From: CAUZSH01 sp963582935
GTDB taxonomy: Bacteria > Pseudomonadota > Gammaproteobacteria > Francisellales > Francisellaceae
Reading direction: 5' to 3'
Length of the DNA stretch: 64,000 bases
NCBI GenBank assembly: GCA_963582935.1
Contig: CAUZSH010000001.1
Location: 17,227 to 81,226 of the forward strand
Shown here: positions 50,988-60,868 of the stretch, one piece after another
Numbering within the stretch: position 1 is the stretch's first letter
Layout of the letters: every line of letters starts with the position of its first letter
The notes under the pieces: model-generated
What the model was told of the DNA's origin: nothing
The model's database searches: none
The model's input: only the letters and a program-made list of their open reading frames with translations
Program-made: the position numbers and the translations under genes

Positions 50988-51030
50988 AAGATTTCAAAAT
51001 CACATCATTATAAATAATCGGGAGAAAGAA

Positions 51031-51432
51031 ATGTATTCACAGTCAATGAGCATAAAAGAAGAACATATTGATTTTCAAGGAATCTTAGATGGTTTGTATT
51101 ATCCATTTTATATGGAAACAGTTCGACATGACTTTATGCGAGACGTCTATGGTATCGACATTGTAGAAGCTGCTAAAAATGGAAACCTATATGTCTTAGC
51201 GTCCTTTGAATTAAAATTTAAACGGTCGTTGAAACAAGATGAGAAAATCGAAGTTACATGTGAATTTAAACCTATAAGTGCCATTAAGTTTGGTTTCCAC
51301 CAGAAGATTATTTGTGATGGCAAAGTCTGTGCCGAAGCTGACTTTATTGCAACATGCGTTCCTGCAGCTGGAGGTCGCCCATTTATTCCAGAGGAAGTAA
51401 AACAAGCATTACTGGATCTTGGCTCTAATTAA
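51031..51432 (+). CDS. Acyl-CoA thioesterase, hot-dog fold (4HBT type)
   Basis: 133 residues. [22 protein letters not shown] resembles the catalytic segment of YbgC/4-hydroxybenzoyl-CoA-type thioesterases, with the following [20 protein letters not shown] strand pattern. Substrate is unknown. A GGGAG ribosome site precedes the ATG by about eight bases. It converges on dxs with a four-base overlap. Confidence 0.75.
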   Translation: MYSQSMSIKEEHIDFQGILDGLYYPFYMETVRHDFMRDVYGIDIVEAAKNGNLYVLASFELKFKRSLKQDEKIEVTCEFKPISAIKFGFHQKIICDGKVCAEADFIATCVPAAGGRPFIPEEVKQALLDLGSN

Positions 51433-53300
51433 GAATCCAGCTTACTCAAAATCCCTTCTTTTGAAATCCCCACATCTGCCAGCATATCACCATGAACCCC
51501 ATGATCTTGATAATAGTCTGGCAAACCAATATTTCTCACCTTCAAGTTTTGAAGTAAATCATTTTCAATTAGAAACTCATTTACCGCAGAACCTGCACCC
51601 CCTTTAACCGCATTTTCTTCAATAGTAATAAGACATCGATGTGATTTCGCTATCTCAGAAATTAAAGCTTCATCCAATGGTTTCACAAAACGCATGTCCA
51701 CCACCGTCGCATTTATTTCCTTCGCGGCTTCCAAGGCATATTTCAAAACCGTGCCAAAAGCAAGAATCGCAACGCTTTCGCCTTGGCGCACAACTCGCCC
51801 TTTCCCAAGCTGTAAGTCCAACTCGGAAGACACCTCTGCGCCCACACCCACACCACGTGGATAACGAACCGCTGCAGGGCCTTGATGAGCATATCCCAGC
51901 TCAAACATATGATAGCACTCATTTTCGTCACTCGGCGTCATGACAAGCGTGTTAGGCAGGCATCTCATAAAACTTAAGTCAAAGCTTCCCGCATGGGTGG
52001 GCCCATCTGCGCCCACAAGACCTGCTCGATCAATGGCATACAGAACATCCAAATTTTGGATGCTCACATCATGAATTACTTGATCATAAGCACGTTGCAA
52101 AAAAGTGGAGTATATTGCAACCACAGGTTTATAGCCCTCACACGCCATGCCTGCGGCTAAAGTCACGGCATGTTGCTCAGCAATCGCCGCATCAAAATAA
52201 CGCTCTGGGAACTCTTTTGAAAATTGAACAAGATCAGAACCTTCTCTCATCGCTGGCGTAATCCCAACTAATTTTGCATCTTTTTTTGCTCGATCACACA
52301 TCCAACGACCAAAGATATTTGAAAAAGTGGGTTTGGGCTTATCTGATGCTATCTTTATCTCTGCGGTATGGAATTTTGGGCCCACATGATGAAACTTAAT
52401 TGGATCACTTTCAGCAAGCGCATACCCTTTGCCTTTTTTCGTCACAATATGCAATAAACGAGGGCCTTTATGCGTTTTAAGGTTTTCCATTGCTTCAACG
52501 AGCACCTCAATATCATGCCCATCAACAGGACCCACATAGTAAAACCCCAAGGCTTCAAAAAGATTCCCAGGCATAATCATGCCTTTTGCTTGTGCTTCAA
52601 ACTTTTTAGCAAGCTCCCATGCTGCTGGCAATTTCTTTAAAAATTTCTTACTCCCTTCACGCAAGCTCGTATAAACAGATCCCGATAGCATTTTGGCAAA
52701 ATAATTACTCAGTGCACCCACATTTTCAGAAATTGACATATCATTATCATTCAGCACCACCAACATATCTGAATGCATACCACCAGCATGGTTTAAGGCT
52801 TCAAATGCCATTCCACCTGTCATCGCGCCATCACCGATGACCGCAACAGTACGACGGTCTTCTTTCTTTAACTTAATGGCTTCACTCATCCCTAAAGCCG
52901 CACTAATCGATGTGCTAGAGTGTCCTACACCAAATGTATCATACTCACTTTCTGAACGTCGAGGAAAGCCAGAAATGCATCCTGGTTTTTTGATTGTATT
53001 AAGTTGATCTTTTCTACCCGTTAAAATTTTATGGATATAGGCCTGATGCCCCACATCCCAAACGATATTATCACTAGGCGTATCATAAACGTAATGCAAG
53101 GAAATTGATAACTCTAAAGCACCTAAACTACTCGCAAAATGACCACCAGAGACATCCAGAGAATTCACCAAAAACGCTCTAATTTCCTTTGCTAACTCAG
53201 GCAATTTATCTTTTGGAAGTTTTTTCAAATCATCTGGATAACATATTTTATCCAATAATGGATAACTCTTTGATGTGCTTTTGGTTTGCGTTGACCCCAT
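51429..53300 (-). CDS. dxs: 1-deoxy-D-xylulose-5-phosphate synthase
   Basis: First enzyme of the non-mevalonate isoprenoid route, using thiamine diphosphate. 623 residues. [31 protein letters not shown] and [17 protein letters not shown] (ThDP site GDG...N) are intact, and the transketolase-type C-terminus is complete. It is isolated from ispA (29.8 kb), which it usually accompanies. Confidence 0.97.
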   Translation of the reverse strand: MGSTQTKSTSKSYPLLDKICYPDDLKKLPKDKLPELAKEIRAFLVNSLDVSGGHFASSLGALELSISLHYVYDTPSDNIVWDVGHQAYIHKILTGRKDQLNTIKKPGCISGFPRRSESEYDTFGVGHSSTSISAALGMSEAIKLKKEDRRTVAVIGDGAMTGGMAFEALNHAGGMHSDMLVVLNDNDMSISENVGALSNYFAKMLSGSVYTSLREGSKKFLKKLPAAWELAKKFEAQAKGMIMPGNLFEALGFYYVGPVDGHDIEVLVEAMENLKTHKGPRLLHIVTKKGKGYALAESDPIKFHHVGPKFHTAEIKIASDKPKPTFSNIFGRWMCDRAKKDAKLVGITPAMREGSDLVQFSKEFPERYFDAAIAEQHAVTLAAGMACEGYKPVVAIYSTFLQRAYDQVIHDVSIQNLDVLYAIDRAGLVGADGPTHAGSFDLSFMRCLPNTLVMTPSDENECYHMFELGYAHQGPAAVRYPRGVGVGAEVSSELDLQLGKGRVVRQGESVAILAFGTVLKYALEAAKEINATVVDMRFVKPLDEALISEIAKSHRCLITIEENAVKGGAGSAVNEFLIENDLLQNLKVRNIGLPDYYQDHGVHGDMLADVGISKEGILSKLDS

Positions 53301-53402
53301 TACTTATGTGAATCCTAAAATCAATACTGTTGGCTATTATCCTCTTATGAATGCATTTACACAAGCCTAAGATTTACCGTTTATTTTTCAGGCAAATAAA
53401 CT

Positions 53403-53915
53403 CTAGTGGTATTTCTCAAAATTCAAGCCATCATATAATTCAAAACTTAAATCTTTTCCGAATGAGGCCTGTTCTGGGCGCATATTTACCATCACACTGG
53501 ATATGGACTTAAACTCAGAGCTCAACTTACAATAAAGCGCACTAAGCGATGGCATGATCAGTGATAAGCTTTCCATTAATTGAGCATAAGCGGTTCGCCC
53601 TAGGTCAATAAAATAATGGCTTGATACTTGTTTTTTCATGGCTCTATGTGGGAAAAGCCCCGCATGAATCAAGCATTGATCTGCCACAATCTGCATTTTG
53701 GTATTCTGGTTTTTCTCGGGCAACTCCAATGCTTTTAGATACTCTAAGCTTAAAATAACTTCTGCTAAATTTGTACGGCACATATGACGCATCAACATCA
53801 TGACTACATAGGCCTCCACCTCATGATCCAAAACGATCTTGGCATCTTTTTGTGCCAATAAAATCAGCTCATGCCAGTGTGCAGCTTGTGTTTGATGTGT
53901 AATAATATTTGCCAT
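53403..53915 (-). CDS. Conserved hypothetical helical protein
   Basis: About 170 residues, nearly all helical. The segment LFPHRAMKKQVSSHYFIDLGRTAY resembles a pattern I recall from uncharacterised gammaproteobacterial proteins (LFPER...YYIDIGR), so it is likely real and conserved, but no function can be assigned. The frame is open to 54014, overlapping the GNAT gene. The ATG at 53915 after AGGAG (12-base spacing) or the GTG at 53924 is more likely. Confidence 0.55.
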   Translation of the reverse strand: MANIITHQTQAAHWHELILLAQKDAKIVLDHEVEAYVVMMLMRHMCRTNLAEVILSLEYLKALELPEKNQNTKMQIVADQCLIHAGLFPHRAMKKQVSSHYFIDLGRTAYAQLMESLSLIMPSLSALYCKLSSEFKSISSVMVNMRPEQASFGKDLSFELYDGLNFEKYH

Positions 53916-53970
53916 ATAGCCCACTATCTCCTGTAAGAATAAATATTGCTTCTTACTGTATAAGTATGGC

Positions 53971-54471
53971 TTAAATTTTTGAGAGTGCAAAATCTGAAAG
54001 AGATTGTCCTTCAAGACGATAACCTATCCACTCACTTTGAGCTATTGCACCGATAGACTCATAGAATTTTATTACTGGCTCATTCCAGTCTAGAACGCTC
54101 CATTCAAACCTTCCATAATTGTTTTCAACGGCTATTTCAGCCAAATATTTTAGAAGTCTCTTTCCTGCCCCTGCACCGCGATAATTTGGAGATATATATA
54201 GGTCTTCCAAATACAACCCATTTTTACCAAGCCAAGTAGAGAAGTTTAAAAAATATACGGCAAGACCAATCTGTTTATTATCAGAAGTACAAATTACAGC
54301 TTTAGTCGTTGCGTTTTTACAGAATAAATTGTTTTCGATATCTTCAACTGTTGCAATAACTTCATCTTCTGCTTTTTCAAATATTGCAAGCTCTTTGGTA
54401 AATCCCAAGATTAAACTTGCGTCTTCAATTATAATACTCCATGAAATACTAACAAGATTTTCTGAATACAA
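53971..54471 (-). CDS. GNAT family N-acetyltransferase
   Basis: 166 residues. Acetyl-CoA site: LEDLYISPNYRGAGAGKRLL, then WSVLDWNEPVIKFYESIGA, the pattern of the polyamine/thialysine acetyltransferase (SSAT2-like) branch. The frame begins with a TTG at 54471 with a weak CGGA site; no ATG precedes the fold. Substrate is inferred only. It marks the left edge of the AT-rich accessory stretch. Confidence 0.8.
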   Translation of the reverse strand: MYSENLVSISWSIIIEDASLILGFTKELAIFEKAEDEVIATVEDIENNLFCKNATTKAVICTSDNKQIGLAVYFLNFSTWLGKNGLYLEDLYISPNYRGAGAGKRLLKYLAEIAVENNYGRFEWSVLDWNEPVIKFYESIGAIAQSEWIGYRLEGQSLSDFALSKI

Positions 54472-54556
54472 GTTCCGATAAAGTGCTTAAAATAGTGAGA
54501 ACAGAATTGTATAAATGAACTATATACCTAAACCAACGTTGCACATAAGGAATAAA

Positions 54557-55642
54557 ATGAAAAAACCAATACTAATAATAACACTTTTGCTTGCAGCAAT
54601 ATCTTTATGTGGTTGTTTTGATAAACACAATGGGGATCAAACAATAGACTCTTTTAAAGGGCATAATTATATACCTAAAATGCAAAAAGAGATTTATTTT
54701 TCTTATCTTAAAGGAATCAATAAAATTTCAGAAACACAATATATTATTTTAAATAACAAAATTAATTTTTCTAAAATGTTTACAGCCAACGAGTTTCAAT
54801 CTAAAACTCTATTAGATTCATATGTTAAAAAAAGCATGGAATCAACTTTGAATTCTATAAAAAAATCACCTAAAACATTTAGTTATACAATAAAATTTCT
54901 AGTTGATGCTAGAAAATATGATTTCAAACAAAAAGGATTTAGAGTTGAAGGTTTACATGCCAATGAACTAGATAGTTTTATCCAATATAATGATGATTAC
55001 AAATTTAAAGATTTCCCATTATATAAAGGAGCATTTCTTTATCTCGATCCATTAAACATAACATCATATGAACTGCGTATGGCTCGTTTTTATATGCCAT
55101 ATTTATCCTCTCTACAAAGGTCATTCGAGAATTTGGATTATGAAGAAATAAAACAATATAACATATCACATAAAAAAGATAAGTTTCCTATAGAAGTAGG
55201 TGCAGGTGAAACTTATATTAGCTATATTCCAGATCATGGCTACGTACATGTTTATGATAAAGACGTTACCCCAATAACAACTGCACCTTTAATAATATGG
55301 AACATAAGCCCATTATTTAAAGACAAATATATTACTGGAATGAACGGAGCAGAAACCGTATATATTCCAATGAATGAGCAAAAATCTTCTAAAATAATTG
55401 GTAAAAGTAAATCACTAATTAGATTTTTTAATTCTCAAATCAAAATTACTTTAAACCCATCTAAAGATTGCTTTTCAATTGATAAACTATATAACCCTGT
55501 GTCTAACAAATATATAAAAATAGCCCGTGATATAGGCTATGATCCAGAATATAATCACACTTTCTTTAATGGTGGCTCATATCAAATTGTTTGCAGTCCG
55601 CATTTCTCAAAGACTGAGATCCAGAATATGATCACACTTTAA
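54557..55642 (+). CDS. Predicted lipoprotein of unknown function, with a rearranged 3' end
   Basis: 361 residues from the ATG at 54557, preceded by AGGAAT (the frame is open back to 54515). The signal ends LCGC (lipidated Cys). The mature part is lysine, asparagine and isoleucine rich and matches nothing I recognise. DNA here is visibly more AT-rich than the neighbours. Its last 10 codons (TEIQNMITL) come from a second, out-of-frame copy of the sequence that encodes DPEYNHT 70 bases earlier, so the natural C-terminus has probably been altered. A truncated relative of the tail is present at 57271. Confidence 0.6.
   Translation: MKKPILIITLLLAAISLCGCFDKHNGDQTIDSFKGHNYIPKMQKEIYFSYLKGINKISETQYIILNNKINFSKMFTANEFQSKTLLDSYVKKSMESTLNSIKKSPKTFSYTIKFLVDARKYDFKQKGFRVEGLHANELDSFIQYNDDYKFKDFPLYKGAFLYLDPLNITSYELRMARFYMPYLSSLQRSFENLDYEEIKQYNISHKKDKFPIEVGAGETYISYIPDHGYVHVYDKDVTPITTAPLIIWNISPLFKDKYITGMNGAETVYIPMNEQKSSKIIGKSKSLIRFFNSQIKITLNPSKDCFSIDKLYNPVSNKYIKIARDIGYDPEYNHTFFNGGSYQIVCSPHFSKTEIQNMITL
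55541..55611 (+). repeat. Repeat unit at the lipoprotein 3' end, intact copy
   Basis: Contains GATCCAGAATATAATCACAC plus TTT (55541-55563), then CTTT, then the 44-base segment AATGGTGGCTCATATC...TCTCAAA (55568-55611). Both parts recur separately downstream. Confidence 0.85.
55618..55640 (+). repeat. Second copy, left part (23 bp)
   Basis: GATCCAGAATATGATCACAC plus TTT, one mismatch from 55541-55563, at a 77-base offset, which is not a multiple of three and changes the reading frame of the lipoprotein end. Confidence 0.85.
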
Positions 55643-55999
55643 ATGTGTACTTTTGATTTGGCACTTTATACCTATATTTCTGGGTGGACAAGTGTCCCAA
55701 ATTCTAGGAGTAGGTCAATAGGTGATGTGGCTCATACTGGTACACCAACAACCAAAAAAGATAATGATAAACCGGCACTTAGACCAATTAGGCATATAGA
55801 ATACCAAATGGCCACGGTGGATAATCTTAAAAAATGGTATGACTATTATGGTTTGGATTTAGAAGTCTGTACAGATCAGAACACTGACGTGCTTGGCTTG
55901 GTTTTAGATTATCTAAAACCAAATCATAAAATAATCAAGAAACTTTGTATTAAAATAATATATTGGCTAATATACAGCTTTGTGTTTATTCGAATTTAA
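55643..55999 (+). CDS. Hypothetical protein, possibly a remnant
   Basis: A 118-codon frame starting directly after the lipoprotein stop, without a ribosome site. It has a mixed composition and a hydrophobic C-terminal stretch (IKIIYWLIYSFVFI). I do not recognise it. It lies at the left end of the segment that interrupts the second repeat copy, so it may be a fragment carried with the MFS gene. Confidence 0.3.
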   Translation: MCTFDLALYTYISGWTSVPNSRSRSIGDVAHTGTPTTKKDNDKPALRPIRHIEYQMATVDNLKKWYDYYGLDLEVCTDQNTDVLGLVLDYLKPNHKIIKKLCIKIIYWLIYSFVFIRI

Positions 56000-56029
56000 T
56001 ATGAAGATTACCATTTATATAGGATTAAA

Positions 56030-57235
56030 ATGTTTTCATCATTGAAGCGTATGCCTTCTTCTATTTATATTGTATTGTTTGGGTCTTTAGCAACTCGAAC
56101 AATATATTTTATGTTATGGCCATTTATGGCGATTATATTTTATCAGAAGTTTGATTTATCGATTATTATGACAGGCACGATTTTAGGCATAGCAACTTTG
56201 TTGTCTATTACTTTTAGCGTTTATAGTGGCAATTTATCAGATAAAATCGGTAGAAGACCCATCTTGATTACTGGTCTATTGATTGTGTTCTTTAGTTTTA
56301 TCCCCCTAATTTTTCTGCAGAGTTTCCCCTTTTATTTGGTACTTTCGGTAGGTGTATCGATAGGCAAAGGACTTATTGAGACCGTATTTAAAGCAATAAT
56401 TTCAGACGGTATTCAAGATGCTGAAATTAAAAAACAAGCATTTTATTGGCAGTATTTTTGTATAAATATTGGTGGTGCAGTTGGGCCTTTGCTAGGTGTT
56501 AGCTTCACATTATATTTCCCAAGAATAACATTTACAGTGTTAGCAATAATTTATCTAATCTATTTAGTAATATGTTTTCGTGCATTTAACCAAGAGCGTA
56601 AAAAACTTTCTGGTGACCATTACTCACTTATAAGATCTCTATCAATTATAAAAAAAGATAGTTCTTTTATGTTGCTCATTATTGCGTATATTATAATTAT
56701 ATTAGTTTTTGGCCAATTAGACTCAACACTAGCCCAATATTTTTCACGTGAAAATATACCAGCCTTAGTTAATTTGTTTAGTTATCTTATCGCTATTAAT
56801 TGTACAGTAGTTGTTTTGTTTCAATTCCCTTTTTTAAAATTTGTTTCTAAATTTTCTGATAATGTTCAGGTCTATTTAGGTATTATTTTATTAGCAATAG
56901 CTCAAATCATCTTCTCACTAACACCTACTTTATTTTATCTTGGCTGGATTGCTGGTATTATTGTCCTAAGCTTTGGTGAAATTATTTTGTTCTCAGTAGT
57001 GAATGTTCAGATTGATAAGCTTGCCCCTGATAATTTGAAGGGAGCATATTTTGGTGCATCTAGTATGTACATGTTAGGATTAGTGTTAGCGCCCTATATC
57101 GGTGGTGTTTTATTACAACTGTCAGGGCGTACAATGCTTTATTCTGTTATGACACTAATGTGTTTTGTCATATTTGTGGCGTACAAATGGGCGATGACGC
57201 ATCATGATAGACACTTAAGGGCACCGTCAACTTAA
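56030..57235 (+). CDS. Major facilitator superfamily transporter, drug-efflux type
   Basis: 401 residues with 12 predicted membrane helices. Motif A, GNLSDKIGRRPI, follows helix 2, and a second motif A-like loop is weak. The N-terminal half suggests the MDR/MdtH-like branch of proton antiporters. Substrate is unknown. Highly AT-rich and flanked by fragments of a duplicated sequence (55618-55640 and 57271-57314), it looks acquired as a cassette. Confidence 0.8.
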   Translation: MFSSLKRMPSSIYIVLFGSLATRTIYFMLWPFMAIIFYQKFDLSIIMTGTILGIATLLSITFSVYSGNLSDKIGRRPILITGLLIVFFSFIPLIFLQSFPFYLVLSVGVSIGKGLIETVFKAIISDGIQDAEIKKQAFYWQYFCINIGGAVGPLLGVSFTLYFPRITFTVLAIIYLIYLVICFRAFNQERKKLSGDHYSLIRSLSIIKKDSSFMLLIIAYIIIILVFGQLDSTLAQYFSRENIPALVNLFSYLIAINCTVVVLFQFPFLKFVSKFSDNVQVYLGIILLAIAQIIFSLTPTLFYLGWIAGIIVLSFGEIILFSVVNVQIDKLAPDNLKGAYFGASSMYMLGLVLAPYIGGVLLQLSGRTMLYSVMTLMCFVIFVAYKWAMTHHDRHLRAPST

Positions 57236-57270
57236 CTTCTAATATTTTAATTATGTTATCCTTACAATTA

Positions 57271-57314
57271 AATGGTGGCTCATATCGAATTGTTTGCAGT
57301 CCGCATTTCTCAAA
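57271..57314 (+). repeat. Second copy, right part (44 bp)
   Basis: Matches 55568-55611 with a single A/G change at a 1703-base offset. It would encode the tail NGGSYRIVCSPHFSKPV followed by TAG, a plausible unaltered ending of the lipoprotein family. Confidence 0.88.
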
Positions 57315-57368
57315 ACCAGTATAGATCGAAAAATCATACAGCTATAGGTTGGCGTGGTACAACGATTG

Positions 57369-58007
57369 TTAAACCACGGTATTCAGCTCAATCAATCGGG
57401 CATTTAATTTTTCCGTTTCCCCTAATTGACCTATTTTAATTAATGCATTGGTTCGTTCAATACTCCCACCTGAACACAACGCATCTTTTAATCCTACGGC
57501 TGAGAAATTCACATCAATAGGTTGATGCTCTAATTCTTTTTCTGCTCCGTTGATTATGCGTACATGAGCTTCGTGGGGTAATAAGCCCTTAGTATAACAA
57601 TCATTTGCCAATTCAATTTTTTCGAGTGGTGACCTACCCTTAAAATCTATCCCTGATCGAGCCAAATCACCAGTCCATGATTTATCAGCATCTAATAGAA
57701 CAGATACCGCATTTACCCTAGCGCCTTGAGCACAAACTTCCTGTCTTTCACTAACCGCAGCTAAATTGCCCATTGCCTTATTTAAAAATTCGGCTTTTCC
57801 CTTATCGTACTGTTCGACAAATTCAGGACTTTTCCTGAAGTATGATAACAATGTAACTCGTGTTATTCCAAGAATAGAGGCTACGTGACCGTCTGAGTTG
57901 GTTGAAGCTCTTGCTTTCCTAACTCTTTTGACCGCGTAGGTAAAACGCTCTTGGCTCACATCGAACGGAGGTTTTTTATAGCCAATTTCTTTGTCTTCAA
58001 AATCCAC
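57369..58007 (-). CDS. Helix-turn-helix protein, phage terminase small-subunit-like
   Basis: 212 residues. The region VASILGITRVTLLSYFRKSPEF reads as a helix-turn-helix of the type seen in phage small terminase subunits and related DNA-binding proteins, with EFVEQYDKGKAEF following. No other phage genes are adjacent, so a stray prophage remnant or a plasmid-type regulator are both possible. The ATG at 58007 gives a basic N-terminus (KRVRKAR). Confidence 0.45.
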   Translation of the reverse strand: MDFEDKEIGYKKPPFDVSQERFTYAVKRVRKARASTNSDGHVASILGITRVTLLSYFRKSPEFVEQYDKGKAEFLNKAMGNLAAVSERQEVCAQGARVNAVSVLLDADKSWTGDLARSGIDFKGRSPLEKIELANDCYTKGLLPHEAHVRIINGAEKELEHQPIDVNFSAVGLKDALCSGGSIERTNALIKIGQLGETEKLNARLIELNTVV

Positions 58008-58069
58008 GATACATTACCTTGGTTTGGTTTTTCATAGTTGTTTGTTTATTATACCATCAAGAGTACAGT

Positions 58070-58119
58070 GATTCGATTTTGGCAGGAGCCAAAATCTATT
58101 ATGAACGACCGAGCAACAC
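58070..58119 (+). repeat. Degenerate sequence shared with the right end, copy 1
   Basis: GATTCGATTTTGGCA followed by CTATTATGAACGACCGAGCA, matching the minus strand of 63844-63895 except for a small central indel. In one frame it encodes IYYERPSNT. Confidence 0.75.
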
Positions 58120-58156
58120 AAAACAAAAATGCCTCTTATTCTCTCTCTTGAAGGAG

Positions 58157-59272
58157 TTAAATTAATTCTTGATGACTGAGTAGAGCATAACTGGTGCTAC
58201 GCCCTGAGGCGGCCTCTTGTCGAAGAACGCCATACTCGATAAGTTTTCTAATATCACGTAAAGCCGTATCATGGGAGCATTTTGCAAGCTTCGCATATTT
58301 ACTAGTGGTTAATTTCCCCTGAAAATTTTCTAATAACCGATTCATCACTTTGCGTTGACGCGTGTTAATAGAGTATTGATTGAGCATACTCCAAATATGC
58401 GTTTTATATAAGACGTTGTCTAAAAGAAGGCTTGCATCTAATATTGCTCTACCGAGACAGCTTAAAAACCATTCAAGCCATGAGGTAATATCGAGCCGAC
58501 CTTTTTGGCTTGACTCTAACATTTTATAATAGTCTTTTCTTTCTTTTTCAATTTGAGAAGACATACTATAAAAACGCTGTGAAACGCCATCAGACAACGC
58601 TAGGCACATGTCCGAAATGGCTCTCGCTATCCTACCGTTACCATCCTCAAAAGGATGAATAGTGACAAACCAAAAATGAGAAACCCCAGCTTTAATGACA
58701 AGGTCAACCCCTTTTGCGTGCTCAAACCAATCTAGGAAAGCAACCATTTCAGCATGCAAGCGACTGGCTTCTGGCGCTTCAAAGTGAACCTTTTCTCTGC
58801 CCATAGGACCGGAAACCACCTGCATTGGACCTGCTTCTTCTGGTCGCCATGCGCCAACCTTAATGTGTTTTAGTCCACTTCTTTGTGTTGGAAACAAGGC
58901 ATTGTGCCAAGAAAACAACCGTGTTTCTGTCAAGGATTTTTGATGCTTTTGGGTCGCATCTAGCATCATTTCAACAATACCATCAATATGGCGATCTGCT
59001 TGTGGTAGTCCGACTATATCAAGCCCTAACCTTTGTGCGACAGATGACCTGACTTGCTCCTTGTCTAACTGCTCGCCTTCAATTTCACTTGACTTGACAA
59101 TATTCATTGTGAGCATTTCAAGGTTTGCTTCTACTTTGACATCAAAGCCAAGCGCACTCATACGCCCAAGATAAAAGCCTTGTTTATTTCTGATGTCTAT
59201 AAGTAGAGGGGTTAGTGCCTCACTATCCCAGTGAAGGTCAGGCCATTGATGGTGTTCATGTATATATTTCAT
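58157..59272 (-). CDS. Fic domain AMPylase with C-terminal winged helix
   Basis: 371 residues. Fic enzymes transfer AMP (or related groups) from nucleotides to target proteins. The catalytic motif HPFEDGNGR is intact (His206). An inhibitory helix motif, S61-SEI-EG66 (S/T-x-x-x-E-G), lies before it, the class II arrangement that keeps the enzyme off. The N-terminal region resembles DUF4172, often paired with Fic. The C-terminus (KVMNRLLENFQGKLTTSKYAKLAKCSHDTALRDIRKLI) is a winged helix, suggesting self-regulation. Targets are unknown. It lies in the accessory stretch beside phage-like DNA. Confidence 0.92.
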   Translation of the reverse strand: MKYIHEHHQWPDLHWDSEALTPLLIDIRNKQGFYLGRMSALGFDVKVEANLEMLTMNIVKSSEIEGEQLDKEQVRSSVAQRLGLDIVGLPQADRHIDGIVEMMLDATQKHQKSLTETRLFSWHNALFPTQRSGLKHIKVGAWRPEEAGPMQVVSGPMGREKVHFEAPEASRLHAEMVAFLDWFEHAKGVDLVIKAGVSHFWFVTIHPFEDGNGRIARAISDMCLALSDGVSQRFYSMSSQIEKERKDYYKMLESSQKGRLDITSWLEWFLSCLGRAILDASLLLDNVLYKTHIWSMLNQYSINTRQRKVMNRLLENFQGKLTTSKYAKLAKCSHDTALRDIRKLIEYGVLRQEAASGRSTSYALLSHQELI

Positions 59273-59286
59273 TATCTACGCACTCC

Positions 59287-59336
59287 TTGCGTTAATACTA
59301 GCGTTTAATCAACGCAGAATCAAATATTCAACGCAA
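59287..59336. promoter_or_regulatory. Operator-like palindrome cluster upstream of fic
   Basis: GCGTT (59301-59305) and AACGC (59311-59315) form an exact inverted repeat with a 5-base gap. An outer pair, TTGCGTT (59287-59293) and AACGCAA (59330-59336), surrounds it. The cluster sits 15-64 bases before the Fic start, where a repressor such as the Fic winged helix could bind. Confidence 0.5.
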
Positions 59337-59352
59337 AACGTAGTGAGATAAA

Positions 59353-60258
59353 TCAACTCTCTTCAATTTTTTCAGACTTAAACCTTTCCATCACATCATC
59401 CTTATGCTGCCAAATATTATTCACCAGCCCACGAATATACTGCACAAAATCGGCACATTGCATATTACCGTGCATTTGTTTTGTAATGGGAATATAACGT
59501 ATATCAATCTTGATATTTTTAATGCGCCCACTTAAATAATCCCACATGGTCATATATTTGCTAGGATAATAAATCGTCACATCAATAATGGAATCCATCT
59601 TTTCACCCATAACATTCATCACCAAAGAAACACCACCTGCTCTTGGTTTTAATAAATTTTTATAGGGAGATTCTTGTTTCTTCGCTTTTGCAGCTGTAAA
59701 ACGTGTGCCTTCCGAAAAATTCACCAAGGTCAAAGGCATGTGTTTAAACTTTTCACAGGCCTTACGAGTAGCCTCCATATCTTTCCCTTGTTTCTCAGGA
59801 TGCTTTTTTAGATAAGCCTTTGAATATCGTTTCATAAAAGGGAAATCCATTGCCCACCAAGCTAATCCTAAAATAGGTACCCATTTCAATTCATTTTTCA
59901 AAAAGAACTTTGCAAACGATATTTTACCTAAAAAGATATTTTCAAGAACCATAATATCCATCCAGCTTTGATGATTTACCATCAAAAGATAAGAGTCATC
60001 TTTTTTCATTTCCTCCAAACCTTGCACTTCAAATTTGGTAGGAAGTAATAAAGCCGCCCCATGTGTATTGACGTACATCCACCCAGTCGCAATCACTTCT
60101 AATAAACTCCCGCAAAATTTTTGTAATGATTCAAAAGGGATCAGTTTAACCAATGCAATAATGATAATGGGTATAAATACCACCACACTACTAATACAGA
60201 GTAATACCAATACAAAAATCCCTCGCAAAATTTCCAACCCTTTCGCCATACCAATCAC
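59353..60258 (-). CDS. 1-acyl-sn-glycerol-3-phosphate acyltransferase-like protein (YihG type)
   Basis: 301 residues with N-terminal membrane helices (about 8-36). The PlsC motifs are intact: NHQSWMD (HX4D, catalytic histidine) and FSEGTR. The length and the QSWMDI...FPFMKR layout are closest to E. coli YihG, which introduces unusual acyl chains into phospholipid. Start is 60258 or, with a better-looking MAKGLEI, 60249. It ends 80 bases before the Fic gene region on the same strand. Confidence 0.88.
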   Translation of the reverse strand: MIGMAKGLEILRGIFVLVLLCISSVVVFIPIIIIALVKLIPFESLQKFCGSLLEVIATGWMYVNTHGAALLLPTKFEVQGLEEMKKDDSYLLMVNHQSWMDIMVLENIFLGKISFAKFFLKNELKWVPILGLAWWAMDFPFMKRYSKAYLKKHPEKQGKDMEATRKACEKFKHMPLTLVNFSEGTRFTAAKAKKQESPYKNLLKPRAGGVSLVMNVMGEKMDSIIDVTIYYPSKYMTMWDYLSGRIKNIKIDIRYIPITKQMHGNMQCADFVQYIRGLVNNIWQHKDDVMERFKSEKIEES

Positions 60259-60286
60259 CCTATTAAATCTTTAGTTGAACATAATG

Positions 60287-60661
60287 CTATCGGCTCTTCA
60301 CCCAAGTCGCTACCTTCATTTCACCATTGTGATAGAAGTCGAACCAGATCGCACCATTATATGCTGTATTATAGCTTAAAATACCTTGATTGTAATACCG
60401 TCGTTGCACCTTCATCGCTGGGTGATGATAACGATTTTCAAATCCTGCGGCATACAAAACATACTCTGGATCTACCGCTTTAATAAACGTAGCCATCGAG
60501 GAGCTATTACTGCCATGATGTGGCGCGACAATAACCGTTGATGCAAGTTGCCCATAATGATAATCCATCAAATAATATTCCATCGGCCTTTCAATATCAC
60601 CCGGTAATAAAATACTTTGTGCCCCCAAACGGATTTTAAGCACACATGACGTATCATTTTT
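60287..60661 (-). pseudogene. ComEC C-terminal remnant (DNA uptake channel), 5' part missing
   Basis: Homology to the metallo-beta-lactamase-like end of ComEC begins at KNDTSCVLKIRLG (60661) and covers LLPGDIERPMEYYL, STVIVAPHHGSNSSS and NRYHHPAMKVQRRY to the natural end. A TGA at 60662-60664 lies immediately upstream, and beyond it no ComEC membrane channel domain is seen. Full-length ComEC has about 700-800 residues, so over 80% is gone. The nominal GTG start at 60643 is inside the homology. Not expected to function. Confidence 0.8.
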
Positions 60662-60868
60662 TCACCGACTCACTTCTTTGGGATTTGCAGGATTTGCAGG
60701 ATTTAAGAACTCAAAATAAATGTTAGCTCAAATGACACAACAACATACAATCACATTACCATCATTAAACATCTGGGTTGCTCTAAAAAAAATTGGAAGG
60801 CTGCCAATAATTTTGGTGAAGTTCAAGCTAACGCCCTTTACCCTAGATAAAAATATTAAAATAGACAA

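Noticed and set aside
53403..60661. Whole accessory stretch as one integrated island with att sites
   Set aside because: No tRNA target, integrase or matching end repeats were found bounding the whole segment; it looks like several separate events.
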